A stretch of DNA of 18,157 nucleotides from Candidatus Wolframiiraptor sp. EX4484-121 (lineage in GTDB: Archaea; Thermoproteota; Nitrososphaeria_A; Caldarchaeales; Wolframiiraptoraceae). Under the pieces are notes generated by a model that was not told the origin of the DNA, did not search any database, and was given only the letters and a program-made list of their open reading frames with translations. Made by a program: the position numbers and the translations under genes. Shown here piece after piece: positions 6,777 through 13,612 of this stretch (positions are counted from its first letter, which is position 1; every line of letters starts with the position of its first letter). The stretch lies in the NCBI GenBank assembly GCA_002255105.1, contig NJEK01000002.1, positions 1-18,157 on the forward strand, read 5' to 3'.

Positions 6777-7517
6777 TGTTCTTAAAAGTTCTCCGGCTAT
6801 CTCCTCAACCCTCTTAAAGAATTCGGTCTTAGAAAATTTCTCTACATCTCCTAAAGCATCTTCTAGATCTTCATCGAAGTCTATCCAGCCGAGATATTTG
6901 ATCCCCAGCTTATTGGCATTTAACTTAACGAAATCCGATTCCCTAATCTTCATGTTCTCAACAATCCCTATGATTTTCACATGTAGATTCGAGAGGAGCT
7001 TGATCAATTTTTTAACGGTTTCAAGCGCCAGCTTAGATGGAGTTGTTACGATCAAGAACTTTGAGCGCTTAATGAGTCTAATGATGTCTAGGGTTGCGTC
7101 GCTTATTCCCGGAGGCATGTCCAAGATCAGGAAGTCAAGATCGCCCCATCTAGTTATCGCCATCAACTCGATCAAGGCATTAGAGAAGTCTAACCCCCTT
7201 AGGGGAGTTGGTCTGTCCCCAGAATAGTAGGTGATGGACATATAGCTTATTCCATGAATCTTGGGCGGAATTATTCCTTTATCCTCGATCGGCCGGCTTT
7301 CTCCAACATCTAGGATTATGTGAGTTGATGGACTTGTGAGATCGAGGTCAAATAAGCCAACCCGATAGCCTCTCCTCGCGAGTGATAGGGAGAGAGCCGA
7401 GGCCACGAGGCTCTTCCCAACACCACCTTTACCGCTTGAAACGGCAATCACGTTTTTCACGTTCTTAATCCTCTCATCTATGACGCTCAACCTCACATCT
7501 TTAAGCTCGTCGCTCAT
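6759..7517 (-). CDS. hypB: Mrp/MinD-family ATPase, probable ATPase-type HypB (nickel insertion)
   Basis: A 252-residue SIMIBI-class P-loop ATPase. SSGKGGVGKS (27-36) is the deviant Walker A with the signature lysine. FDLDLTSPSTH (about 56-66) is the switch I region, FLILDMPPGISD (about 129-140) the switch II region, and IGIVENM the Mrp-type base-recognition region. General archaeal Mrp/NBP35 proteins carry Fe-S clusters and often a CPxC pair, but this protein has no cysteine at all. It lies 36 bp downstream of hypA in the same operon. That context matches the Thermococcus kodakarensis HypB of ATPase type, which forms a complex with HypA and raises its nickel affinity during [NiFe] hydrogenase maturation. 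It is not the histidine-rich bacterial GTPase HypB. GGGAGGATGATGTC precedes ATG 7517. The gene's 3' end overlaps the converging glycosyltransferase. Confidence 0.82.
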   Translation of the reverse strand: MSDELKDVRLSVIDERIKNVKNVIAVSSGKGGVGKSLVASALSLSLARRGYRVGLFDLDLTSPSTHIILDVGESRPIEDKGIIPPKIHGISYMSITYYSGDRPTPLRGLDFSNALIELMAITRWGDLDFLILDMPPGISDATLDIIRLIKRSKFLIVTTPSKLALETVKKLIKLLSNLHVKIIGIVENMKIRESDFVKLNANKLGIKYLGWIDFDEDLEDALGDVEKFSKTEFFKRVEEIAGELLRTLAFGA

Positions 7518-7553
7518 GACATCATCCTCCCACCCACAGGAAGATCTCGTTCA

Positions 7554-7952
7554 TCACCGCTTTCCCCTAACATATTCCAACCATACCCCCCTTCCCTCGA
7601 TTATGTCGAAGTCTATACTCCCGCATCTCGGGCATCTTAGATATGCGTGTGCTACCTCGGGGATGAAGTGTATCACCTCCCTAACACTTTCATCTAACTC
7701 ATCTCTTCTAGGAGACCATTCATGGCCGCAAACCCTACATTTAAGCTTGGCCTTAACAATCTTAAACTTGAATTCGGCGTCTTTAAGATGGATGGGGCCC
7801 AACTGTGCGAGGGCAAACTTAAAGACCTCAAGATCGATATCTTGAAGTTCTCCAATCCCAACCCCGATCTCAAGAATCTTCGTCAATCCCTTCTCTTTGG
7901 AGACTTGGATGGCAGTCGAGATCAAGGCTTCAGCTAAAGCCCACTCGTGCAC
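7554..7952 (-). CDS. hypA: Hydrogenase/nickel maturation protein HypA
   Basis: A nickel metallochaperone for [NiFe] hydrogenases, 132 residues long. The N-terminus MHEWALAEAL holds the conserved Met1-His2-Glu3 nickel site. The zinc site is formed by Cys72-x-x-Cys75 (KCRVCGHEW) and Cys107-x-x-Cys110 (RCPRCGS). The 31 residues between the two CxxC pairs are far more than in Escherichia coli HypA. They match the longer Thermococcus type (VIHFIPEVAHAYLRCP), which is the type that works with an ATPase-type HypB. The GTG start at 7952 is certain because MHE must be the N-terminus. No Shine-Dalgarno is visible, and a minus-strand TTAAAT at 7975-7980 is about 26 bp upstream, so translation is probably leaderless. 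The operon continues into hypB. No hydrogenase structural gene is in the window. Confidence 0.93.
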   Translation of the reverse strand: MHEWALAEALISTAIQVSKEKGLTKILEIGVGIGELQDIDLEVFKFALAQLGPIHLKDAEFKFKIVKAKLKCRVCGHEWSPRRDELDESVREVIHFIPEVAHAYLRCPRCGSIDFDIIEGRGVWLEYVRGKR

Positions 7953-7974
7953 ACCAAATCTTTAACTAAGTTGG

Positions 7975-7980
7975 ATTTAA
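7975..7980 (-). promoter_or_regulatory. TATA-like box for the hypA-hypB operon
   Basis: On the minus strand TTAAAT is centred about 26 bp upstream of the GTG of hypA. This spacing would put the transcription start at the start codon, which agrees with the missing Shine-Dalgarno. Confidence 0.4.
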
Positions 7981-8032
7981 CCTACGCGCCAACAAAAGAT
8001 CTAATAACCATAAAATTAGAAGGTCTGGTGAA

Positions 8033-8107
8033 GGGCCCGTGGCCTAGTTTGGATATGGCGCCGGCCTTCGGAGCCGGAGACCCGGGGTTCAAATCCCCGC
8101 GGGCCCA
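8033..8107 (+). tRNA. tRNA-Arg(TCG)
   Basis: The acceptor GGGCCCG (8033-8039) pairs with CGGGCCC (8100-8106), with A at 8107 as discriminator. The anticodon stem CCGGC/GCCGG encloses CTTCGGA, giving anticodon TCG, which reads CGA (Arg). The T stem CGGGG/CCCCG encloses TTCAAAT. There is no intron and no encoded CCA (next bases TCT). An ATAAAATTA stretch at 8010-8018 lies about 19 bp upstream and could be the TATA element. The tRNA sits between the divergent hypA gene and the 3' end of the EVE-domain gene. Confidence 0.95.
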
Positions 8108-8136
8108 TCTCGTCTCTTAGGATCGATCCTTTAATC

Positions 8137-8604
8137 CTATCTCATGAGTTTCTCGGCTGTTTCCAAGACTATCTCGTAATCTCTCTCGGTCAATCTTATG
8201 ATGCTTCCCCTGAATACTCTCGCCGGATTCTTCCTCCCGAGTAGGAGCGGCATCCTATCTGCCAGTAGATCGATTGGGACGAGTCTCGGCCAAATCTCAG
8301 CCTCACTGAACTCGACGGCGTAATCGAAGTTTATCGACGGGGATCCAATTATATGAAATCTCTGCTCGATGGTCATTGGGTGAGCCTTGCCAGCTAAGAC
8401 CCCCCTCCCCATGAAGCCTCTGCCCTCCGAGCTCGCGAGATAGAAGACCACTTTATCTCCTTTCATGAGTTTTCTGACGTTTCGAGCCCTGGAGTTCAGG
8501 GACCAAAACTTGTTCCTAACTCTATCGGCCAAGACATCTCTCGCCAAGATTATCTTCCCCTGATAGGTGTGGTCGCGGACTACGAAGGTCCAATACTCGA
8601 CCAT
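8137..8604 (-). CDS. EVE-domain (PUA-fold) nucleic-acid-binding protein
   Basis: A 155-residue protein that is essentially one EVE domain. EVE is a PUA-superfamily fold implicated in reading modified bases in DNA or RNA. Visible signatures are YWTFVVRD (residues 4-11), KFWSLNSRARNVRKLMKGDKVVFYLAS (about 32-58; cut as KFWSLNSRARN and GDKVVFYLAS), FMGRGVLAGKAHPM, and the aromatic/acidic stretch NFDYAVEFSEAEIWPRLVPI. The C-terminus is helical (TERDYEIVLETAEKLM). EVE domains elsewhere occur alone or fused to restriction-like nucleases. Here it stands alone, next to an RNA methyltransferase gene that it diverges from, so recognition of modified RNA is an attractive but untested idea. ATG 8604 has no Shine-Dalgarno but a good TATA box about 28 bp upstream. 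Confidence 0.85.
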   Translation of the reverse strand: MVEYWTFVVRDHTYQGKIILARDVLADRVRNKFWSLNSRARNVRKLMKGDKVVFYLASSEGRGFMGRGVLAGKAHPMTIEQRFHIIGSPSINFDYAVEFSEAEIWPRLVPIDLLADRMPLLLGRKNPARVFRGSIIRLTERDYEIVLETAEKLMR

Positions 8605-8627
8605 GTTAGTATGAGGTTCCTTAGCAG

Positions 8628-8636
8628 ATATAAAAA
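8628..8636 (-). promoter_or_regulatory. TATA box for a leaderless EVE-domain mRNA
   Basis: The minus strand reads TTTTTATAT over about 8628-8636, centred near 28 bp upstream of ATG 8604. This is the cleanest TATA/leaderless arrangement in the window. The divergent methyltransferase gene may use TTAAAT at 8682-8687. Confidence 0.5.
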
Positions 8637-8720
8637 TTGTTAATCCAGCCTCTTGGCGGGTAGTTTCGGGGGATTACATCGTTAAATTCTAGGCCTCATC
8701 GGGATAAGTTAGCTGATAAA

Positions 8721-9668
8721 ATGCCTGGGGAGATCGAGTTAAGCGAGGACCTAAGAGAATACTTGGATAGGCTGCCCGATCTAGACCTAGATTTACTGAT
8801 TGAGGCCTATCGAAGACCTCTTCCAACATCCTTTAGGGTGAATACGCTCAAGATGGACGAGCGCGAAATCCTGGAGATGCTTGTGGAGAGGGGCCTATCC
8901 TTTAGGAAGATTCCTTGGGCGCGTTATGGATATGTTGTGGAGGATGAGTCGATCGACTTGGGGAAGACCATTGAACACATGCTCGGCTTGATCTACATCC
9001 AAGCCCCGATCTCGATGGTCCCGGTCGAGGTCCTCGATCCAAAGCCTGGGGAGAAGGTGCTGGATCTATGCGCTGCTCCGGGAAGTAAGAGTACGCAGAT
9101 AGCTCAGTTATTGGGCGGTGTCGGGGTTCTCGTCGCAAACGATATAAGCTTCGAGAGGGTTAAGGCCCTCGCATCAAATCTCCAGAGATTCGGCGTATTA
9201 AACGTGATCGTAACCTTGATGGATGGCAGAAAGTTTCCGAGATTCGCCCGCGGATGCTTCGATAAGGTCTTGGTCGACGCCCCCTGCAGCTCTCTGGGAA
9301 TAGTGAGCAAGAATTGGGGAATAGCAAGGTCGTGGAGCCCCGAGATTGCCAAGAGGTTGAGTAAGACTCAACGCCAGCTGATAGTTGCGGGATTCGACTG
9401 CCTGAAGCCTGGTGGAGAGCTCGTCTACGCGACATGCACCTTGACGGTTGAGGAGAATGAGATGGTGATTCAATATCTTTTGGAGAAGAGGGAGAGCGCC
9501 ATCCTAGCGGAGATAGAGCTCTCATCATTGAGATATAGGCGCGGAATCGTTGAGTGGGACGACATGAGATTCGACGAGGAATTGAGGAAAACTATTAGGA
9601 TAATGCCCTACGATAACTGGGCTGAGGGATTCTATGTGGCGAGGATCTTGAAGGAGGGTGATTCATGA
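8721..9668 (+). CDS. NOL1/NOP2/Sun (NSUN) family RNA m5C methyltransferase
   Basis: Transfers a methyl group from SAM to C5 of cytosine in tRNA or rRNA. At 315 residues it has the compact archaeal length. The N-terminal ferredoxin-like region contains PTSFRVNTLK (35-44) and YIQAPISMVP (about 92-101). The Rossmann methyltransferase has motif I LDLCAAPGSKS (114-124), motif IV VDAPCS with Cys189, and motif VI YATCTLTVEENE with Cys239. The second cysteine is the nucleophile in RNA m5C enzymes and the first assists product release; both are present. No PUA domain is fused to it. The next gene, overlapping by ATGA, supplies a PUA-type protein. The target nucleotide cannot be read from sequence; Trm4-like, NSUN6-like and Nop2-like activities are all possible. 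Confidence 0.9.
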   Translation: MPGEIELSEDLREYLDRLPDLDLDLLIEAYRRPLPTSFRVNTLKMDEREILEMLVERGLSFRKIPWARYGYVVEDESIDLGKTIEHMLGLIYIQAPISMVPVEVLDPKPGEKVLDLCAAPGSKSTQIAQLLGGVGVLVANDISFERVKALASNLQRFGVLNVIVTLMDGRKFPRFARGCFDKVLVDAPCSSLGIVSKNWGIARSWSPEIAKRLSKTQRQLIVAGFDCLKPGGELVYATCTLTVEENEMVIQYLLEKRESAILAEIELSSLRYRRGIVEWDDMRFDEELRKTIRIMPYDNWAEGFYVARILKEGDS

Positions 9669-10150
9669 AGCTCATCAACTTAAGGGAGAGGAAGTTTTTA
9701 GAGAATAGGCTTAGGAGTCTATACGGAGTTGAGGCAGGCTTTGGTGATTTGGTCTTGATTAAGTGTGGCCGAGGAAGAATTAGAGCTACCACGAAGGAAA
9801 CCCTAGAACTAGCATCGAGGTTGAGAGGGATCCAGCAGATAGGATTGTACGTGATGAAGGTCGCGAATGGCGACATATCATTGTCGGTTGAGGGAAGCCA
9901 ACTGCTAGGTGACGAGATTAGGAGCAACGTCATAAAATTGGATGAGGGGCAAGTGGAGAAGTGGATGAAGGCTATTCCGATAAAGATGGAAATTACCTAC
10001 CGTGGAAGATATGTTGTGGGAAAGTTTAATGGGCTCTATCTCGGATCGGCGAGGGTGTCGAAGAATGGACTCCTCTATCCGCAGATACCGAAGTGGAGGA
10101 GGATTCCCGTGGCTAGAACGCAGAATAATAAGCATAATCGATCTCCTTAA
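9665..10150 (+). CDS. Nip7-like PUA-domain RNA-binding protein
   Basis: A 161-residue basic protein that overlaps the methyltransferase gene by ATGA, so the two are translationally coupled. The N-terminal region (KFLENRLRSLYG, GDLVLIKCGRGRIRA) resembles the pre-PUA domain of Nip7. KETLELASRLRGIQQIGLYVMKVANGDISLSVEGSQLL follows the Nip7/UPF0113 pattern (helix, then a G-x-x-x-x-K-strand; cut here as KETLELASRL and IGLYVMKV). The C-terminal region, about 90-150, has the PUA-like pattern with YVVGKFNGLYLGSARVS and PQIPKWRRIPV. In eukaryotes Nip7 interacts with the methyltransferase Nop2 in 60S maturation, so this pairing is meaningful if the assignment holds. The alternative is the PUA module of RsmF-type methyltransferases encoded separately. 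Its last 38 bp overlap the converging pelG-like gene. Confidence 0.7.
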   Translation: MKLINLRERKFLENRLRSLYGVEAGFGDLVLIKCGRGRIRATTKETLELASRLRGIQQIGLYVMKVANGDISLSVEGSQLLGDEIRSNVIKLDEGQVEKWMKAIPIKMEITYRGRYVVGKFNGLYLGSARVSKNGLLYPQIPKWRRIPVARTQNNKHNRSP

Positions 10151-11657
10151 CGATCTTTGATGACCGCCAAAAACTGATTATCGTTAACACAGCAGTTGAG
10201 ATCATGAAGCTTAGAGACGCATACTCCATCCCAATGTATCTCGTAAAGATGAATCCTAAGATAACGTTGATTGAAAGGCTCAAGATTAAGGGTTTGACGA
10301 ATGGCTCAGGTTTGTAGAGGAATGTTCCAAGGAGCCATCCGATAAAGAAGAGTGGTATGAGGGCATAGCTGACTCCGCTGAAGAGGAAGACTGTCATGTG
10401 GAAGTCTGTTGATATCCAACCTAAGTTCATGAGTATGTAGAAGAGGATTATCAGCGACCCTAAGCCGAATCCGAAGGTCATTAGCCAGGCTTTTCGGTAG
10501 CGTTGAGCGATCCTATTCCTGTATTTCTCGATCTCCCTTACGGTGAATCTCTCGCCCTCCTTTAAGATCTCTTCATAGATTTTTGTGAGATAGTAATTTA
10601 TGACGCCGAATGGAGCAACTAGGACGAGTAAGCTTAGGTTTGCGGCCTTCTCATAATCTATGCTGGCCAGCAGCGGATATGGCGTCTTGGTCATGGACCA
10701 AACTAGAATTCTATCCGTGAACAGGAATATGAAATATAATGTGCCTATCAGCGAGTAGCTTAATCCAGAATGAATTATGAATGATAGCTTGGGAGTCGTC
10801 GTGGGCTCGGATGCCGCGCCGAGAATCTTATATCTGATGTAGAGCATGCTCGTCGAGTACATTATGGCGAAGAACGCTCCAAGCATGATTCCATACACGT
10901 GTATCAAGTGTGGGCTTAATCTTGCCTCAACAATCCTGTACATCATTCCAATGAAGAATAGGGATACTACGTAGGAGGATGCGAGGGCGAAGTATTTTCG
11001 GAAAGAGTATAATGGGGCTACCGAAAGCCAGAAGAACGAGAAAGGAATGTAGTAGATGAGTGTGTAAAGCGTCCACCAATCTGGATATGGGAGAAATCTG
11101 AATATGAGCCAGATTATGACGCTCGATCCCGAGATCGTGATGATGCCCGCGATGTAGTAGAGCATGAGAATCTTCTGCGAAGTTGCGTAGTCCTCTTGAT
11201 AGAAGTGGAATTGGAGCTTGCGCATGAACATAGGTGGGAGGATCGAGGTTATGATCATGCTTAAGATCAGCGCAATGTCTATGGCGGTCGCCCTCAAGGG
11301 TTCCTCGTATACTGGAAGCAGGGATATTCCGAATAGCATATATGATATCGTTATGAGGAGCCATGGAGCGCTGAAGAATACTCCCGAGATGAAGAGCTTC
11401 GCGGCCTCCATCATCCTCTGAAGCCTTGTCGGCTTCTCCTCGGCCGAGATCTCTCCAAGCGTTAACCTATAGTAGTCTATGATCTTCATAACATCTTTAG
11501 CCAATTCAAATGTGTCGGAGTAGCCGAGTTCCTTCGCCATCCGTTGAGTTACTCCGATGGCCTCAAGGATTGCCGCGGCCTCCAGATAATCCTTAACCTT
11601 TTCATCGACCTCTAGGACGGCTCTGGCGAGTGTGTCTAGATCTCTATACATGGTCAT
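10113..11657 (-). CDS. pelG: PelG-like MOP-superfamily polysaccharide exporter with N-terminal extension
   Basis: A polytopic membrane protein of 514 residues with about 12 predicted membrane segments between residues 87 and 500 (for example 88-110, 124-143, 164-187, 248-270, 387-410, 418-445), as in the MATE/MOP flippase fold. It directly follows a PelF-like glycosyltransferase with an ATGA overlap, the characteristic order of pelF-pelG in Pel exopolysaccharide clusters, which is the main reason for the PelG call. The first 85 or so residues are soluble and helical (LEAAAILEAIGVTQRMAKEL, GYSDTFELAKDVMKIIDYYR), a part bacterial PelG lacks. It could bind a partner or be a regulatory helical bundle. 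The likely role is moving a growing polysaccharide across the membrane. Homology is judged from memory of the family; a Wzx-type flippase is the alternative. Confidence 0.75.
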   Translation of the reverse strand: MTMYRDLDTLARAVLEVDEKVKDYLEAAAILEAIGVTQRMAKELGYSDTFELAKDVMKIIDYYRLTLGEISAEEKPTRLQRMMEAAKLFISGVFFSAPWLLITISYMLFGISLLPVYEEPLRATAIDIALILSMIITSILPPMFMRKLQFHFYQEDYATSQKILMLYYIAGIITISGSSVIIWLIFRFLPYPDWWTLYTLIYYIPFSFFWLSVAPLYSFRKYFALASSYVVSLFFIGMMYRIVEARLSPHLIHVYGIMLGAFFAIMYSTSMLYIRYKILGAASEPTTTPKLSFIIHSGLSYSLIGTLYFIFLFTDRILVWSMTKTPYPLLASIDYEKAANLSLLVLVAPFGVINYYLTKIYEEILKEGERFTVREIEKYRNRIAQRYRKAWLMTFGFGLGSLIILFYILMNLGWISTDFHMTVFLFSGVSYALIPLFFIGWLLGTFLYKPEPFVKPLILSLSINVILGFIFTRYIGMEYASLSFMISTAVLTIISFWRSSKIVKEIDYAYYSAF

Positions 11658-13117
11658 GTATGTTCACCAACCCCGTACTCCGAGACCACCTCTAAGTAAA
11701 GTCGTCTATACTCCTCGATGAATCGTCTTCGGCTAAATAGCTTTAAGACCCTCTCTCTAGCCCTCTCTCCAAGCCTCTTCCTGAGATCCTCATCCCCATG
11801 CAACCTCAGAATAGCATCCGCTAAGTCTCTTGGGGATCTGGGCGGAACCACTATCCCGGCATCCGCTATAGCTTCCTTAACCCCTCCAACGTTTGTGGCG
11901 ACTACAGGTTTACCGCATGACATGGCCTCGATGACCGTGAAGGGGAATCCCTCCGATAGGCTCGGCTGAACGACCGCCTCGGCCCTATTATAAGCGATCT
12001 CGGGCTTATCCGTTGATCCCATGAATAAGATCTTGTCCAAGACTTTTAGCTCGTAAGCCCTCCTAAGACATGCTTTAAAGTATTTCTCATCCACTATTGG
12101 GCCATAGATCTCGCATTTAACCTCAGGAGCTTCCCTTGAGACATACCCCATGGCCTCGATCATGTTTAGGATATCCTTCAGCTTCTCAATCCTGCTCATG
12201 ACAACTATAGGTCTGGCCCCCTCAACCTCCACCTCCATCGGCCTAAACCTCTCGACATCAACGCCGTTATAGATCACCTCAACCTTCCTTCTGGGGATGC
12301 CGAACTCCGTCTCCCACCTGATATTGAATTCGCAGACGGGTAGAATCCTATCGGCATAATAATAGTTTACCAAGGCGATCGCTCTAAAGAGGTTTAGCCA
12401 GAAGATCTTCTCTGGAAGATTGAGTTCGGAGTACACGTCTAGCAGCCTTTCCCTGAAGTAGACTCCATGCTCCGTGACTATGTATGGGGTCTCTCTCTCC
12501 AACTTCATTACGACGCCTATCAGCCCGCATAGACCAGATGCGGATGAATGGTAGAGGTTTGCCCCCGGATAATCATATGCGAGTATTCTGAAGAGGTGTC
12601 TGATGACATGGCTTAGCTTGAGTATGTATGAGATTCTGGCGTTTGAGTAAAAATCATCCTCAATTATCTCGTCGAGGAAAGCCTTCCAGACATGGGCGCT
12701 CCTGAAAGTCTTCCTAAAACTATGATTCAAGAGAAACTTATGCATATTTACTAGAGCGTCTCCCATAGCCTCCGGATCTCTTCCACCCAGTTTAGCCTCC
12801 CTTAGAAATATTTTGAAATATGGGACAAAATTTTCTCTTATATCGTCTTCACGCGTCCCTATGGAGAGCTTGATCCATCTCCAAATCGAGGTCTTTTTCA
12901 GATGCTCTCCCAAACGCTCCGTCCCCCAAAGGGGTATGTTCATCACATATCTCAGGTTTGGAGGGGTTGGATAGAGCGTCTTTAGGAGCGGTTTCGTGGT
13001 TAGGGTTATGGCTATGAAGTTAAACTCCCTAAGGCTTGAGATGAGGGTGTGAGCCCATGTGCTAACCCCACCCTTATAATATGGATATGTCCCCTCATTA
13101 AGCATCACGACCCTCAT
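11654..13117 (-). CDS. pelF: PelF-like GT4 glycosyltransferase
   Basis: A 487-residue retaining glycosyltransferase of the GT-B fold. In bacteria PelF uses a UDP-sugar to build the Pel polymer in the cytoplasm. The N-terminal motif EGTYPYYKGGVSTWAHTLI (cut: EGTYPYYKGG, VSTWAHTLI), residues 8-26, and TEHGVYFRERL (215-225) are signatures of the PelF subfamily. The C-terminal half shows VIYNGVDVERF (281-291), a VMSRIEKLKD donor loop (306-315) and an intact EX7E pair, Glu389 and Glu397 (EGFPFTVIE), followed by GKPVVATNVGGV. The middle region (about 70-180) is a long helical insertion, also typical of PelF. It overlaps the TPR gene upstream and the PelG-like gene downstream by ATGA, so all three are coupled. 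The archaeal sugar is unknown. Confidence 0.82.
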   Translation of the reverse strand: MRVVMLNEGTYPYYKGGVSTWAHTLISSLREFNFIAITLTTKPLLKTLYPTPPNLRYVMNIPLWGTERLGEHLKKTSIWRWIKLSIGTREDDIRENFVPYFKIFLREAKLGGRDPEAMGDALVNMHKFLLNHSFRKTFRSAHVWKAFLDEIIEDDFYSNARISYILKLSHVIRHLFRILAYDYPGANLYHSSASGLCGLIGVVMKLERETPYIVTEHGVYFRERLLDVYSELNLPEKIFWLNLFRAIALVNYYYADRILPVCEFNIRWETEFGIPRRKVEVIYNGVDVERFRPMEVEVEGARPIVVMSRIEKLKDILNMIEAMGYVSREAPEVKCEIYGPIVDEKYFKACLRRAYELKVLDKILFMGSTDKPEIAYNRAEAVVQPSLSEGFPFTVIEAMSCGKPVVATNVGGVKEAIADAGIVVPPRSPRDLADAILRLHGDEDLRKRLGERARERVLKLFSRRRFIEEYRRLYLEVVSEYGVGEHT

Positions 13118-13563
13118 CTTTCATCCTTCTTCGGCCTATACTGTTTAAAGAGTGGGAAATATCTCTCGACTTTCTCCCCAATTTTTTCTGAGAGCGACTC
13201 CGCCTTCTTCAACACGTTGTCCGCGGCTTTCTGATCTCCTGCCCAATTATAGCATCTTGAGGCCATCTTATATGCCCAAGCGGAGGAGTTTGGGGAGATG
13301 CTGAGTATCGAGTCCCCGTATTTCTCATATCTCCTCCCAGCCTCCTTGAAGTACTCAGATGCGCGTTCTTCGCCGAGCTTGGCGGCGCATTTGGCGGCTG
13401 AGAGCATGCTCAAAGCCGAGAGCGCTAGGCTCTTGGCCTCCTGTTCCCTCGCCTCCTCCAGATAGAGGTTCATGGCCTCCTCAAGCTTCCCCTGCCTCTC
13501 CAACCGGCTTGCCTTAAACCACTTGCTCTCACCGCTCACCTTATCGACCCATGAACCCGACAT
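13114..13563 (-). CDS. TPR-like helical repeat protein, first gene of the pelF-pelG operon
   Basis: A 149-residue, all-helical, soluble protein with tetratricopeptide-like repeats. Recognisable units are KWFKASRLERQGKLEEAMNLY (about 14-34), ALSMLSAAKCAAKLGEERASEYFKEA (about 49-74) and WAYKMASRCYNWAGDQKAADNVLKKA (about 96-121). The style resembles archaeal/SNAP-like TPR proteins. It likely acts as a scaffold. TPR proteins (PelB and PelE) also belong to bacterial Pel systems, though this one is soluble and much smaller than PelB. It overlaps the pelF-like gene by ATGA. ATG 13563 has no Shine-Dalgarno, and an AT-rich TATA-like element lies about 27 bp upstream, so it may be leaderless. Confidence 0.7.
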   Translation of the reverse strand: MSGSWVDKVSGESKWFKASRLERQGKLEEAMNLYLEEAREQEAKSLALSALSMLSAAKCAAKLGEERASEYFKEAGRRYEKYGDSILSISPNSSAWAYKMASRCYNWAGDQKAADNVLKKAESLSEKIGEKVERYFPLFKQYRPKKDER

Positions 13564-13612
13564 CGTAAATCCAAATATGTCAGCAAATATTTAAATTAAC
13601 AACTGAGGGAGA
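13564..13612. promoter_or_regulatory. Shared bidirectional promoter between the exopolysaccharide and GTPase operons
   Basis: Only 49 bp separate the two divergent operons. The region is AT-rich and holds the near-palindromic AAATATTTAAATT at 13585-13597. On the minus strand, ATTTAAATATTT is centred about 27 bp before ATG 13563. On the plus strand, AAATAT is centred about 26 bp before GTG 13613. Both transcripts could therefore start at or near their start codons from overlapping TATA boxes. GAGGGAG at 13605-13611 could also serve as a Shine-Dalgarno for the rightward gene. Overlapping promoters would couple expression of the two operons. Confidence 0.5.

Noticed and set aside
4752..8107. The two tRNA genes as possible ends of an integrated element between 4752 and 8107
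   Set aside because: I saw no integrase and no repeated 3' tRNA fragment. The shared GTTCAAAT-type T-arm bases are common to all tRNAs, and the genes between include ordinary housekeeping hyp genes.
8902..9528. Several minus-strand open frames opposite the NSUN methyltransferase
   Set aside because: They overlap each other in different frames and lie opposite strongly conserved methyltransferase motifs; none shows a domain or start signal.
10927..11421. Open frames on either strand inside the PelG-like gene
   Set aside because: The membrane-helix pattern of the 514-residue protein runs unbroken through this stretch, so the others are shadows.
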